Part shown: positions 53,579 to 62,038 of the stretch, piece by piece
Layout: each line of letters opens with the position of its first letter
Numbering within the stretch: the first letter of the stretch is position 1
From: Tenacibaculum sp. MAR_2009_124
GTDB lineage: Bacteria; Bacteroidota; Bacteroidia; Flavobacteriales; Flavobacteriaceae
Assembly: GCF_900105455.1 (NCBI RefSeq)
Contig: NZ_FNSF01000007.1
Location: 62,001-126,000, forward strand
DNA: 64,000 nt
Reading direction: 5' to 3'
Program-made: the position numbers and the translations under genes
The notes under the pieces: model-generated
The model's database searches: none
What the model saw: only the letters and a program-made list of their open reading frames with translations
Told to the model about the DNA's origin: nothing

Positions 53579-54018
53579 TATATTATGCTTTATTTTATTT
53601 TTTACCTGTACTGTTTGTAGTTCTTGTTGTATTTAATGATGTGAAACTTTCCTCATTTGATAAGGTTTTAGCGGCCGGAGTTGCAATTTTTACAGGACTG
53701 TTTTTTTCGTTGTTATTGAATATTAGTTCAAGGATAAGGATTGAAAAGAGTAATATTAATATTGATGAAGATTCTTTTAGAAGGTATAAAAATAGCATGA
53801 AACAAATAGCAAATATTACCCTTTACATAATTTCTTTAGGAATATATGTAGTAATGCTGGTATTACTTAATTATTTGATAAGAGATTTTAACGAATATAT
53901 TGAAACTATTATTACTTCGTTAGCTTTTTTCATTCTAACTAGATATTTATTGTCGATTTTATTCATGATACAAAGGTTTAAGTATATTATAAGGGATGAA
54001 ATTGAAAATATTCTATAG
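53577..54018 (+). pseudogene. Truncated duplicate of the 4-TM membrane protein gene
   Basis: It begins inside the first transmembrane segment and is identical to the 3' portion of 52714-53256. It lacks the first about 35 codons and a start. A GTG at 53641 could give 125 residues with three transmembrane segments, but no ribosome site or promoter supports it. Confidence 0.8.
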
Positions 54019-54112
54019 TTCAATAAAATTATATTTTGAATAAGGGATATAAACTAAAAAAAGCAAGACCTATCTATTTAGAATCTTGCTCTTCTGCTAA
54101 TAATGTACTTTT

Positions 54113-54224
54113 GTCTAAAGTCTAAAGTCTAAAGTCTAAAGTCTAAAGTCTAAAGTCTAAAGTCCAAAGTCCAAAGTCCAAAGTCCAAAGTCCAAAGTCC
54201 AAAGTCCAAAGTCCAAAGTCCAAA
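54113..54224. repeat. Heptamer tandem repeat GTCTAAA/GTCCAAA, 16 copies
   Basis: Seven GTCTAAA units (54113-54161) are followed by nine GTCCAAA units (54162-54224). This is the longer version of the array at 53351. Confidence 0.92.
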
Positions 54225-54290
54225 TTTCTAGCTTTGTATGAGATAAAAGGGGTGCTATCGTTCTTTATAATAGTAGTTTGTTTGATTTAA

Positions 54291-54330
54291 CACTCAACAC
54301 TCAACACTCAACACTCAACATTCAACATTC
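54291..54330. repeat. Heptamer tandem repeat CACTCAA/CATTCAA, second copy
   Basis: Four CACTCAA units are followed by CATTCAA and a partial unit, one more than in the copy at 53501. It lies directly after the argH stop codon. Confidence 0.85.
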
Positions 54331-54335
54331 ATAAT

Positions 54336-55613
54336 TTATAATAGATTCATCTTTTCCTGAATTTTATCCAAGCTTAAATTATGAATACTTCCTGAGTGAC
54401 TATGTTTTTTAGAAGTATCGGGAACATAGGAACCATCTGAAACTTCACCACCTATTTTTTTATAAGCGTCTCTAAAACTCATACCTTTCTCTACTAGAGT
54501 ATTGATATTATCAACCGTAAATAAATATTTATATTTATCATCATTCAGGTCAATATCTTTAACAATAATCTGTTGAATGGCATAATCAAAAATATCGAGT
54601 ACATCTTTTAAATCTTCGAAAGCATACAAAATATTTTCTTTTAATAACTGATAATCTCTATGGTAACCACTTGGCAAATTATTCGTTAATAATAATGTTT
54701 CGGTATATAAAGCCTGAATTTTATTACACTTACCTCTAATCAACTCGAAAACATCAGGATTCTTTTTATGAGGCATAATGCTACTACCAGTGGTTAGTTC
54801 ATCTGGAAAAGTGATAAAACCAAAATTCTGACTCATATACAAACAAACATCCATCGCAAAACGAGACAAGGTATTTGCTAATCCACCTAAAGCCATGGCT
54901 ACTGTTCGCTCACTTTTTCCTCTGCTCAATTGTGCTGCTACTACATTGTATTTTAAGGAGTTAAAATTAAGTTCTTTTGTCGTAAACTCCCTGTCAATAG
55001 GAAAGGAGCTACCATAACCTGCTGCTGAACCTAAGGGGTTTTGATCCACTGTTTTTAAAGCTGCTTCCACCAAATATAAGTCGTCAATTAACAATTCGGC
55101 ATAAGCCGAAAACCAAAGTCCAAAAGAGGAGGGCATAGCAACCTGTAAATGTGTATAACCAGGTAATAAATGATCTTTATACTGCTCAGCAAGTTGCAAT
55201 AAGGTACCAAAAAGTGTTTTTGTTTTTTTAATAAGTATTTCAAGGTTATCCTTATAATACAATTGTAAAGCGACTAAAACCTGATCGTTCCTTGAACGAG
55301 CCGTATGTATTTTTTTACCCACCTCACCATATTGTTTGGTAAGCTCATATTCAATTTTCGAGTGTACATCTTCAAACTCAGAATCAATAATAAAAGTACC
55401 CTCTTTTATTTGCTGTTTCAATTTTTCAAGCCCTTCAATAAGCTGAGTTAATTCTTCTTTTGATAAAATGCCAATGCTGTTTAACATTTTGGCATGAGCC
55501 GAAGAAGCTTGTACATCATAAGAAGCAATAAATAGATCTATTTCTCTGTCATTTCCAACGGTAAAACTCTCTATTTTTTTATCGATGCTTACGCCTTTAT
55601 CCCAAAGTTTCAT
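54336..55613 (-). CDS. argH: Argininosuccinate lyase
   Basis: ArgH cleaves argininosuccinate into arginine and fumarate. The 425-residue protein has the fumarase/aspartase superfamily signature TGSSIMPHKKNPDVFELIRG (about 278-297), TARSRNDQVLVALQLY (about 103-118) and GYTHLQVAMPSSFGLW. The Lys/Asn residues of SSIMPHKKN are intact. It is the last gene of the arginine cluster, about 335 bp after the deacylase gene, so it may have its own promoter. Its stop lies next to heptamer repeats, and its 3' tail was copied in the duplication. Confidence 0.96.
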   Translation of the reverse strand: MKLWDKGVSIDKKIESFTVGNDREIDLFIASYDVQASSAHAKMLNSIGILSKEELTQLIEGLEKLKQQIKEGTFIIDSEFEDVHSKIEYELTKQYGEVGKKIHTARSRNDQVLVALQLYYKDNLEILIKKTKTLFGTLLQLAEQYKDHLLPGYTHLQVAMPSSFGLWFSAYAELLIDDLYLVEAALKTVDQNPLGSAAGYGSSFPIDREFTTKELNFNSLKYNVVAAQLSRGKSERTVAMALGGLANTLSRFAMDVCLYMSQNFGFITFPDELTTGSSIMPHKKNPDVFELIRGKCNKIQALYTETLLLTNNLPSGYHRDYQLLKENILYAFEDLKDVLDIFDYAIQQIIVKDIDLNDDKYKYLFTVDNINTLVEKGMSFRDAYKKIGGEVSDGSYVPDTSKKHSHSGSIHNLSLDKIQEKMNLL

Positions 55614-55948
55614 ATTTGTCTTTAGTTTTTAATGCGGATTATTTAGCTATGAATAACATAAATATCCAGTCTATAATGTAATTATTCATAAAGTTTCATT
55701 GTATTCAGTATCACGTTGGATTACTTCGACCCTGTACGAATAACTTACTTTTATTTTTTAAAAAGCATTAAACTTCGAATAGTTGTACTAATTGTGTTGT
55801 ACCCTTCTAAAACAAACAAAATTCTATCTATTCTCCGTTTAATGCTTACACTAATTCAAGCATTAATGCAATATGAGTGTCTTTAATCGAACAAAGTTTT
55901 AATCATTTTTTTTCACTCATCATTGTATTAATATTTTTAATTCTTGTA
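55614..55948. other. Gene-free stretch between argH and the deacylase gene
   Basis: 335 bp without an ORF. AAGCATTAAAC (55762 region) and GTTTAATGCTT (55838 region) form an inverted repeat that might act as an operator or weak terminator. Nothing else can be supported. Confidence 0.4.
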
Positions 55949-57046
55949 TTACTTTTCTGCTGTGTTTAAAGCAACAGCTTTTTCTTTTAGTACTTTACTT
56001 AATAGTTGAATATACAAATCAATACCCTCTTCGATTTCATTTACATATATAAATTCATCGGCAGTATGTGAACGTGTACTATCTCCAGGACCTAGTTTTA
56101 AAGATGGACAGCTCAGCACCGACTGATCTGATAAGGTAGGAGAGCCATAGGTTTCCCGACCAAGTTCAATTCCAGCCTGTACCAATTCATGTTCTTTCGG
56201 AATAGAAGAGGAGTTTAAATTTAATCCTCTTGGTGTAATTGAGCTGCATGGAGCGTTATTTTGTAAGTAATCGCTAATTTCTTGATTGGTATATTGATCA
56301 TTTACACGAACATCAACTACTAAAGAGACATTGGCAGGTACTGCATTATGTTGTTTTCCAGCATTGATTTGTGTTACCGTTAATTTTACGTCACCTAGAG
56401 TCTCAGAAGTTTTATCAAAACGTACATTTTTAAACCATTCCAACACTTTAATAGTATTATAAATGGCATTATCTGTGTTTGGATGGGCAGCATGACTTGG
56501 TGTTCCTTTGACTTCAGCGTCGAAAACAACCAACCCTTTTTCGGCTATAGCTAATTGCATTAATGTTGGTTCTCCTACAATAGCAACATCAATTTTTGGT
56601 AATGTTTTTAATAAGCCATTTAGTCCATCAGGGCCACTACTTTCTTCCTCTGCTGTTCCGGCAAATACAAGATTATAAGACAAGTTACTTCGTTGGTAAA
56701 AATAGGTGTATGTAGCTAGTAAAGAAACCAAACAACCTCCCGCATCGTTACTTCCTAAGCCATAGAGTTTTCCATTCTCAACAATTGCCTTAAATGGGTC
56801 TTTTGTATATCCATTATTGGGTTTTACGGTGTCATGGTGTGAGTTCAATAATAGGGTAGGTTTCGAAGGGTCAAATTCCTTGTGAACAGACCAAACATTG
56901 TTTTGAGTTCGTGTATATGGAATCTCATAGTTTTTAAACCATGCTTCCAATAGTAAAGCAGTATTGTCTTCTTCGGAAGAGAAAGAAGGGGTTTCTATTA
57001 AGTTTTTTAATAGTTCAATTGCTTTTGTGGTGAGTTTTTGTATCAT
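55949..57046 (-). CDS. argE: M20-family N-acyl-ornithine/citrulline deacylase
   Basis: The 365-residue product is an M20 zinc peptidase: NSHHDTVKP (about 71-79, metal His/Asp), GLGSNDAGGCLVSLLA (Asp ligand) and AGTAEEESSGPDG (Glu pair, about 130-142), with dimerisation domain near 180-290. Position between argB and argH indicates removal of the N-acyl group from the citrulline or ornithine intermediate in the acetyl/succinyl route typical of Bacteroidetes. The start codon overlaps the argB stop by 1 bp. Confidence 0.9.
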   Translation of the reverse strand: MIQKLTTKAIELLKNLIETPSFSSEEDNTALLLEAWFKNYEIPYTRTQNNVWSVHKEFDPSKPTLLLNSHHDTVKPNNGYTKDPFKAIVENGKLYGLGSNDAGGCLVSLLATYTYFYQRSNLSYNLVFAGTAEEESSGPDGLNGLLKTLPKIDVAIVGEPTLMQLAIAEKGLVVFDAEVKGTPSHAAHPNTDNAIYNTIKVLEWFKNVRFDKTSETLGDVKLTVTQINAGKQHNAVPANVSLVVDVRVNDQYTNQEISDYLQNNAPCSSITPRGLNLNSSSIPKEHELVQAGIELGRETYGSPTLSDQSVLSCPSLKLGPGDSTRSHTADEFIYVNEIEEGIDLYIQLLSKVLKEKAVALNTAEK

Positions 57047-57822
57047 TATAATTGCAATAATGTATGTTTTGTTTGTTGATTAAATAGCATGTCGGTTTTT
57101 CCAATATGTACTTGATAAACGTTGTTTTTAAGTGCGTGAAAACAATTATCTAACTTCGGAATCATCCCTTCAAAAATCACCTGTTCACTTTTTAATGCTT
57201 GATAGGTGTTTAAATCGATTTCTTCAATAACAGAATCGGGGTTGTCAATATTTCTTAAAACACCATCTTTCTCAAAACAATAATAGAGTTCTGTACTATA
57301 ATTTTGACCGAAAGCAATGGCTAATTCAGAAGCAATGGTGTCTGCGTTTGTATTCAATAGATTCCCTTCTATGTCATGAGTTATGGCACAGAAAACAGGA
57401 GTAATTCCATTATTTAATAATAACTCTAATGTTGAGGTGTTTACTTTCACTATATCGCCAGCATATCCGAAGTCAATAGGTTTTGAAGGTCTTTTTACGG
57501 AAACAATGGTTTGAGCATCGGCACCAGTAAATCCTAAAGCATTTACCTTATTAGCTTGTAATTTTGCTACAATGTTTTTGTTGATTTTTCCAGCATATAC
57601 CATTGTAATAATGTCGAGTGTAGCTTCGTCAGTAACTCTTCTACCATCAATCATTTTTACAGGAACCTCCATTTTTTTAGCTAATTCAGAGGCTAGTTTT
57701 CCACCACCATGAACCAATACTTTAGGACCAGTAATTTTAGAAAAGTTCGCTATAAAGCTATCGAGCGCTTCGTTATTATTAATGATGTTTCCACCTATTT
57801 TTACGATCTTTATTGTTTCCAC
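57046..57822 (-). CDS. argB: N-acylglutamate kinase
   Basis: ArgB phosphorylates N-acetyl- or N-succinylglutamate. The 258-residue amino-acid-kinase protein has IVKIGGNIINN (about 5-15), VHGGGKLASELA (about 37-48), DGRRVTDEATL and NADTIASELAIAFG (about 179-192). The length is normal. In the cluster the acyl group may be succinyl, as known for Bacteroides. It lies 58-250 bp from argF', separated by a heptamer array. Confidence 0.94.
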   Translation of the reverse strand: METIKIVKIGGNIINNNEALDSFIANFSKITGPKVLVHGGGKLASELAKKMEVPVKMIDGRRVTDEATLDIITMVYAGKINKNIVAKLQANKVNALGFTGADAQTIVSVKRPSKPIDFGYAGDIVKVNTSTLELLLNNGITPVFCAITHDIEGNLLNTNADTIASELAIAFGQNYSTELYYCFEKDGVLRNIDNPDSVIEEIDLNTYQALKSEQVIFEGMIPKLDNCFHALKNNVYQVHIGKTDMLFNQQTKHTLLQL

Positions 57823-57892
57823 TCTATATGGTTTTAATTTTAAATTTTTAATTCTAAATTTTGAGTTTTAAGTAAAGAATTGAATCTTACAA

Positions 57893-58060
57893 CACTCAAC
57901 ACTCAACACTCAACACTCAACACTCAACACTCAACACTCAACACTCAACACTCAACACTCAACACTCAACACTCAACACTCAACACTCAACACTCAACAC
58001 TCAACACTCAACACTCAACACTCAACACTCAACACTCAACACTCAACACTCAACACTCAA
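57893..58060. repeat. Heptamer tandem array CACTCAA, 24 perfect copies
   Basis: 168 bp of exact CACTCAA units lie between argF' (stop at 58071) and argB (start at 57822), inside the arginine transcript. The same heptamer flanks argH. Because the unit is 7 bp, it gives a false ORF with period-7 LNTQHST on the plus strand. Confidence 0.95.
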
Positions 58061-58070
58061 AATTTATAAA

Positions 58071-59009
58071 TTACTTCAACTGAGTTAATAATTCTTTTAA
58101 TACTATCTGTGCCGCATAGGTTCTATTGTTCGCTTGTTCTATAACTAAAGAGTTATTTCCGTCTAAAACGGCATCTTCAGCAACAACATTTCTACGAATG
58201 GGCAGGCAGTGCATAAACTTGGCGTTTCCCAATTTTTCTTGCGTAATCATCCAGTCAGTATTGTTTTGGAGGATTTTACCATAATCAGAAAATGAGCTCC
58301 AATTTTTCGTATATATAAAATCAGCATTTTTAAAAGCTTCGTCTTGGTCGTATACAATTTGAGCGTTTTTGGTAACGTTAGGATCTAGTTCATACCCCGA
58401 GGGATGTGTAATTACAAAATCAACATCAACCTTATTCATTAAATGAACAAATCCATTGGCAACCGAATGCGGCAACGCCTTTGGATGAGGTGCCCATGAC
58501 AATACTACTTTTGGCTTTTTTTTAGATTTCTGTTCTTCTAAAGTAATTCCGTCGGCCAGAGCTTGTAAAGGATGATCTGTGGCACTTTCCATGTTTACAA
58601 TTGGAACTGTAGCATATTTTTTGAAACTATTGATAATTAATTCTGAAGTATCTTTTGCTTTATCCGTTAATGTTGGAAAAGCTCTTACAGCAATAATATT
58701 GCCATATTGAGATACTACTTCTGCCGCCTCTTTAATATGTTCCGAAGTATTTAAATTCATAACAGTACCATCTTCGAATTCCATGTTCCAAGCATGTGAA
58801 ATATTTAAAACACTTACTTCCATACCCAGATTTTTTGCAGCTTTTTCAGTACTCAATCTTGTACGTAAACTAGCATTAAAGAAAAGCATTACTAAGGTTT
58901 TATTTTTACCTAAGTCATTATATTGAAAGGGATTCTTTTTTAATTGAATCGCTTTCTCAATAATTGAATCGAGGTTTTGAATATCATCTAGGCTAGTATA
59001 ATGTTTCAT
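58071..59009 (-). CDS. argF': N-acylornithine (succinyl/acetyl) carbamoyltransferase
   Basis: The 312-residue product is of the aspartate/ornithine carbamoyltransferase family: FFNASLRTRLSTEKAA (carbamoyl-phosphate loop, about 43-58), HPLQALADGITLEEQ (about 144-158) and MHCLPIRRNVVAEDA (about 271-285). LRTRLSTEKA replaces the usual STRT and is typical of the N-acetyl/N-succinylornithine type. At the position reported to determine acetyl versus succinyl preference (before EHI) this protein has Ser (NTSEHIKEA), which favours succinyl, as an inference. It overlaps argD by 4 bp. Confidence 0.92.
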   Translation of the reverse strand: MKHYTSLDDIQNLDSIIEKAIQLKKNPFQYNDLGKNKTLVMLFFNASLRTRLSTEKAAKNLGMEVSVLNISHAWNMEFEDGTVMNLNTSEHIKEAAEVVSQYGNIIAVRAFPTLTDKAKDTSELIINSFKKYATVPIVNMESATDHPLQALADGITLEEQKSKKKPKVVLSWAPHPKALPHSVANGFVHLMNKVDVDFVITHPSGYELDPNVTKNAQIVYDQDEAFKNADFIYTKNWSSFSDYGKILQNNTDWMITQEKLGNAKFMHCLPIRRNVVAEDAVLDGNNSLVIEQANNRTYAAQIVLKELLTQLK

Positions 59010-60145
59010 AGGGTGACAGCTTTTAGTTCCTTTTGTAAGGCATTAATAAAAGTATCTACATGTTCTTTTTGTAAAGTCAATGAAGGGAGTAATCTCAATA
59101 AATTCGGATTTTTAGCACTTCCTGTAAAAATATGCTGATCAAATAATAGTGATTTTCTTAGCGATGCTATCGGGTAAGAAAACTCTATACCTAACATTAA
59201 TCCTCTTCCTTTAATTGCTGTTACTTGCGGAATTTCTTTCAACTTTTCAATGAAATATGCTGATATCTCTTTTACGTTATTTATTAAGTTTTCTTCTTGT
59301 AAAACGTTTACAACTGCTAAAGAGGCTGCGCAGGCTAAGTGGTTTCCTCCAAAAGTAGTACCTAAAAGACCGAATGAGGCTTCAATTTTTGGATGGATCA
59401 AAATACCTCCAATAGGAAAACCATTCCCCATTCCTTTTGCCATTGAGATAATATCAGGAGTAATACCGTGCTTTTGGAAAGCAAAGAAGTCTCCAGTTCT
59501 TCCGAAACCAGATTGAATTTCGTCAGCAATTAATAAAGTATTGTATTCTTTACATAATCTTTCTAAACCTTGATAAAAATGAGTTGAAGCCTCGTCTAAA
59601 CCACCAACTCCTTGAATAGTTTCTATAATAACAGCACAAACATCATTCGTTTGCAAAGCTTTTTCGACTCCTACTAAATCTTCAAATTCTAAAAAAGCGA
59701 CCTCTTGTTGTGCATTAATAGGAGCCACAATTTTAGGATTGTCGGTTGCCGCTACTGCCGCGGAAGTTCTACCATGGAATGAATTTTTAAAAGCAATTAC
59801 TTTCTTTTTATTCGTATGGAAAGAGGCTAATTTCAATGCATTTTCATTGGCTTCAGCTCCAGAGTTACATAAGAATAAATGATAGTCATGACAATTGGAA
59901 ATTGAAGTAATTTTCTTGGCAAGTTCTACTTGTAAAGGATTTTGAATAGAATTACTATAAAACCCAAGAGCATTTACTTGGTCGGTAATAGCTTTTGTAT
60001 AGTTAGGATGAGCATGACCGATTGAAATAACCGCATGACCTCCGTATAAATCTAAATATTTAGTATTGTCGGTATCGTAAACAAATACATCTTTTCCTTT
60101 TACAGGAGTTACATCGAAAAGAGGGTATACATTAAACAAACTCAT
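59006..60145 (-). CDS. argD: Acylornithine aminotransferase
   Basis: This 379-residue class-III PLP aminotransferase has LYGGHAVISIGHAHP, NSGAEANENALKLA (about 90-103), FHGRTSAAVAATDN, LIADEIQSGFGRTG (about 206-219) and SMAKGMGNGFPIGG with the PLP lysine. It converts N-acylglutamate semialdehyde to N-acylornithine. It overlaps proC by 4 bp and argF' by 4 bp (ATGA-type), so translation is coupled. Confidence 0.94.
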   Translation of the reverse strand: MSLFNVYPLFDVTPVKGKDVFVYDTDNTKYLDLYGGHAVISIGHAHPNYTKAITDQVNALGFYSNSIQNPLQVELAKKITSISNCHDYHLFLCNSGAEANENALKLASFHTNKKKVIAFKNSFHGRTSAAVAATDNPKIVAPINAQQEVAFLEFEDLVGVEKALQTNDVCAVIIETIQGVGGLDEASTHFYQGLERLCKEYNTLLIADEIQSGFGRTGDFFAFQKHGITPDIISMAKGMGNGFPIGGILIHPKIEASFGLLGTTFGGNHLACAASLAVVNVLQEENLINNVKEISAYFIEKLKEIPQVTAIKGRGLMLGIEFSYPIASLRKSLLFDQHIFTGSAKNPNLLRLLPSLTLQKEHVDTFINALQKELKAVTL

Positions 60146-60942
60146 ATTTGTTCTTTTTTTATCGTGTTAATTTTGTTGAACGAGGCTACCATTCCTTGAA
60201 TTAAAGCGGCGCTTAATCCTTTGTGTTCCATTTCATTTAAGCCTTCAATAGTGCAACCTTTAGGAGTGGTAACTTTGTCTATTTCTTCTTCTGGATGATT
60301 TCCAGAAGTAATTAAAAGATTGGCTGCACCTTCGCTAGTAAACATGGCTAATTCTTGTGCTTCTTTTGCATCAAAACCAAGTTGTATAGCGGCTTGTGTG
60401 GTGGCCCGTATCAAACGCATCCAAAAAGCGATTCCACTTGCACAAACTACAGTTGCGGCTTGCATTTGATTTTCTGGAATGACTAAACTATTTCCCAAAA
60501 CATTAAAAATAGAGGTGGCAATTTTTACATGACCATTGGCGTGTGAATTACTACAAATGCAAGTCATAGATTTACCCACAGCTATCGCCGTATTTGGCAT
60601 TGCTCTAAGAATATTGTTTTTCTCACCTATGGTATCTTCAATTTTCTGTATTGAAAACCCTGTTATGGTTGAAATGATAACGTGTTTTTCAGTAAGTACT
60701 GTTTGAATATTTTGTAGTATTTTTTCAAAATGTCTCGGTTGAACAGCAAAGATTAGTACGTCCGAATTTTTTACTGCCTTGAGGTTGTCGGTACCTAAGA
60801 AAACGTTTTTAGTATTGTTAAACTCCTGTAGTTCGTCTAAATTTCTTTTTGTTAAATAAAGACTCTCAAACGCATTATTCTTAATCAATCCTTTTGCAAT
60901 TGATTTTCCTAAATTTCCCGTTCCTATAATGGCTATTTTCAC
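60142..60942 (-). CDS. proC: Pyrroline-5-carboxylate reductase
   Basis: ProC reduces pyrroline-5-carboxylate to proline. The 266-residue product has the NAD(P)-binding KIAIIGTGNLGKSIAKGL (about 2-19), IISTITGFSIQKIE, RAMPNTAIAVGKSMT (about 113-127) and the C-terminal TTPKGCTIEGLNEME. It sits inside the arginine cluster between argC and argD, as in several Bacteroidetes, linking proline and arginine synthesis. Confidence 0.93.
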   Translation of the reverse strand: MKIAIIGTGNLGKSIAKGLIKNNAFESLYLTKRNLDELQEFNNTKNVFLGTDNLKAVKNSDVLIFAVQPRHFEKILQNIQTVLTEKHVIISTITGFSIQKIEDTIGEKNNILRAMPNTAIAVGKSMTCICSNSHANGHVKIATSIFNVLGNSLVIPENQMQAATVVCASGIAFWMRLIRATTQAAIQLGFDAKEAQELAMFTSEGAANLLITSGNHPEEEIDKVTTPKGCTIEGLNEMEHKGLSAALIQGMVASFNKINTIKKEQI

Positions 60943-60992
60943 TTGAGTATTTTTAGTTTGTTTATGTTTTGTATATCTATTCTCTAATAGAT

Positions 60993-61970
60993 TTAGAAAT
61001 AATTGGCTTTCAATTGTAATCCGGTTCCTTCAGGAAGGTCAAACAATAGATTCATGTTTTGAACAGCTTGGCCAGAAGCTCCTTTCAATAGATTATCAAT
61101 AATACTGGTAATTAAAAGCTTGTTATTGTGTTTATGTAAATGGATTAAACATTTATTCGTATTCACTACTTGCTTTAAATGAATTGGTGTGTCAGAAACA
61201 TGGGTGAAGGGTGCATCTTTATAAAAAGAAGTATACAATTCTTTAGCTTCTTCAATTGTTCCATTGAAATTAGTATACAATGAAGCAAATATTCCTCTTG
61301 AAAAATTACCTCTATTAGGTAAAAACAGGATATCCGATTTAAAATCTGATTGTAGTTCTTTTACCGTTTGGTTGATTTCTCCTAAATGTTGATGCGTAAA
61401 AGGTTTATAAAAAGAAAAGTTATTATCTCTCCAAGTAAAATGGGTAGTTGCTGATAAGGAGGTTCCTGCTCCGGTAGCCCCAGTAACCGCATTAATATGA
61501 ATATCATTGCCTAACTTTTTAGCGTTGGCTAATGGTAAAAGAGCTAACTGAATGGCAGTAGCGAAGCAACCTGGATTCGCAATATAACTGCTCTTTTGAA
61601 TAGTTTCTTTTTGGAATTCTGGTAAGCCGTAAACAAATTCCTTACCATCATGCATATGGTCTTGTGTTAACCTGAAATCGTTGCCTAAATCAATAATTTT
61701 GGTTTGTGAAGAAAAGCCGTTGCTGTTCAAAAACTTTTTCGAGTTTCCATGTCCTAAACACAAAAACAAAACGTCTATATTCTCATTGACTTCTTGAGTG
61801 AATTTTATATCGGTACTTCCTTCTAAATCCTGATGAATGTGTGAAACTTTATTACCTGCATTAGAGGTGCTATACACGAAATTGATGGTTGCATTTGGAT
61901 GTTGCAATAACAATCTAATTAATTCTCCTGCTGTGTACCCAGCGCCTCCTATGATTCCTACTTGTATCAT
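60993..61970 (-). CDS. argC: N-acyl-gamma-glutamyl-phosphate reductase
   Basis: The 325-residue product has the NADP motif VGIIGGAGYTAGELIRLL (about 3-20), the catalytic Cys in YIANPGCFATAIQLALLPL (about 131-149) and TGATGAGTSLSATTHF. It reduces the phosphorylated N-acylglutamate. It is downstream of argG by 68 bp and followed by proC with 50 bp. Confidence 0.94.
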   Translation of the reverse strand: MIQVGIIGGAGYTAGELIRLLLQHPNATINFVYSTSNAGNKVSHIHQDLEGSTDIKFTQEVNENIDVLFLCLGHGNSKKFLNSNGFSSQTKIIDLGNDFRLTQDHMHDGKEFVYGLPEFQKETIQKSSYIANPGCFATAIQLALLPLANAKKLGNDIHINAVTGATGAGTSLSATTHFTWRDNNFSFYKPFTHQHLGEINQTVKELQSDFKSDILFLPNRGNFSRGIFASLYTNFNGTIEEAKELYTSFYKDAPFTHVSDTPIHLKQVVNTNKCLIHLHKHNNKLLITSIIDNLLKGASGQAVQNMNLLFDLPEGTGLQLKANYF

Positions 61971-62038
61971 GTTGTTTTGTTAATTCTGATTTCGAATTAT
62001 TAACTGATCATTGATAATTGATCACTGATAATTGCTAC

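Larger units (their letters stand above)
52815..54375. repeat. Tandem duplication of about 0.76-0.80 kb
   Basis: 52815-53578 is repeated at 53577-54375. Both copies contain the 3' part of the 4-TM gene, its terminator, two heptamer arrays and the end of argH. The junction is at TTT/CTT microhomology. The only length differences I see are in the heptamer arrays (35 bp). Confidence 0.9.

Noticed and set aside
53641..54018. Separate functional membrane protein
   Set aside because: It is the truncated duplicate of the 52714 gene without start context.
53351..54330. Direct repeats as a CRISPR array
   Set aside because: Units are 7 bp, contiguous and without spacers, and no cas gene is nearby.
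57880..58083. Plus-strand ORF with repeating LNTQHST
   Set aside because: It is only the translation of the 24-copy heptamer DNA array. A period of 7 bp always gives a period-7 peptide, and there is no start signal.
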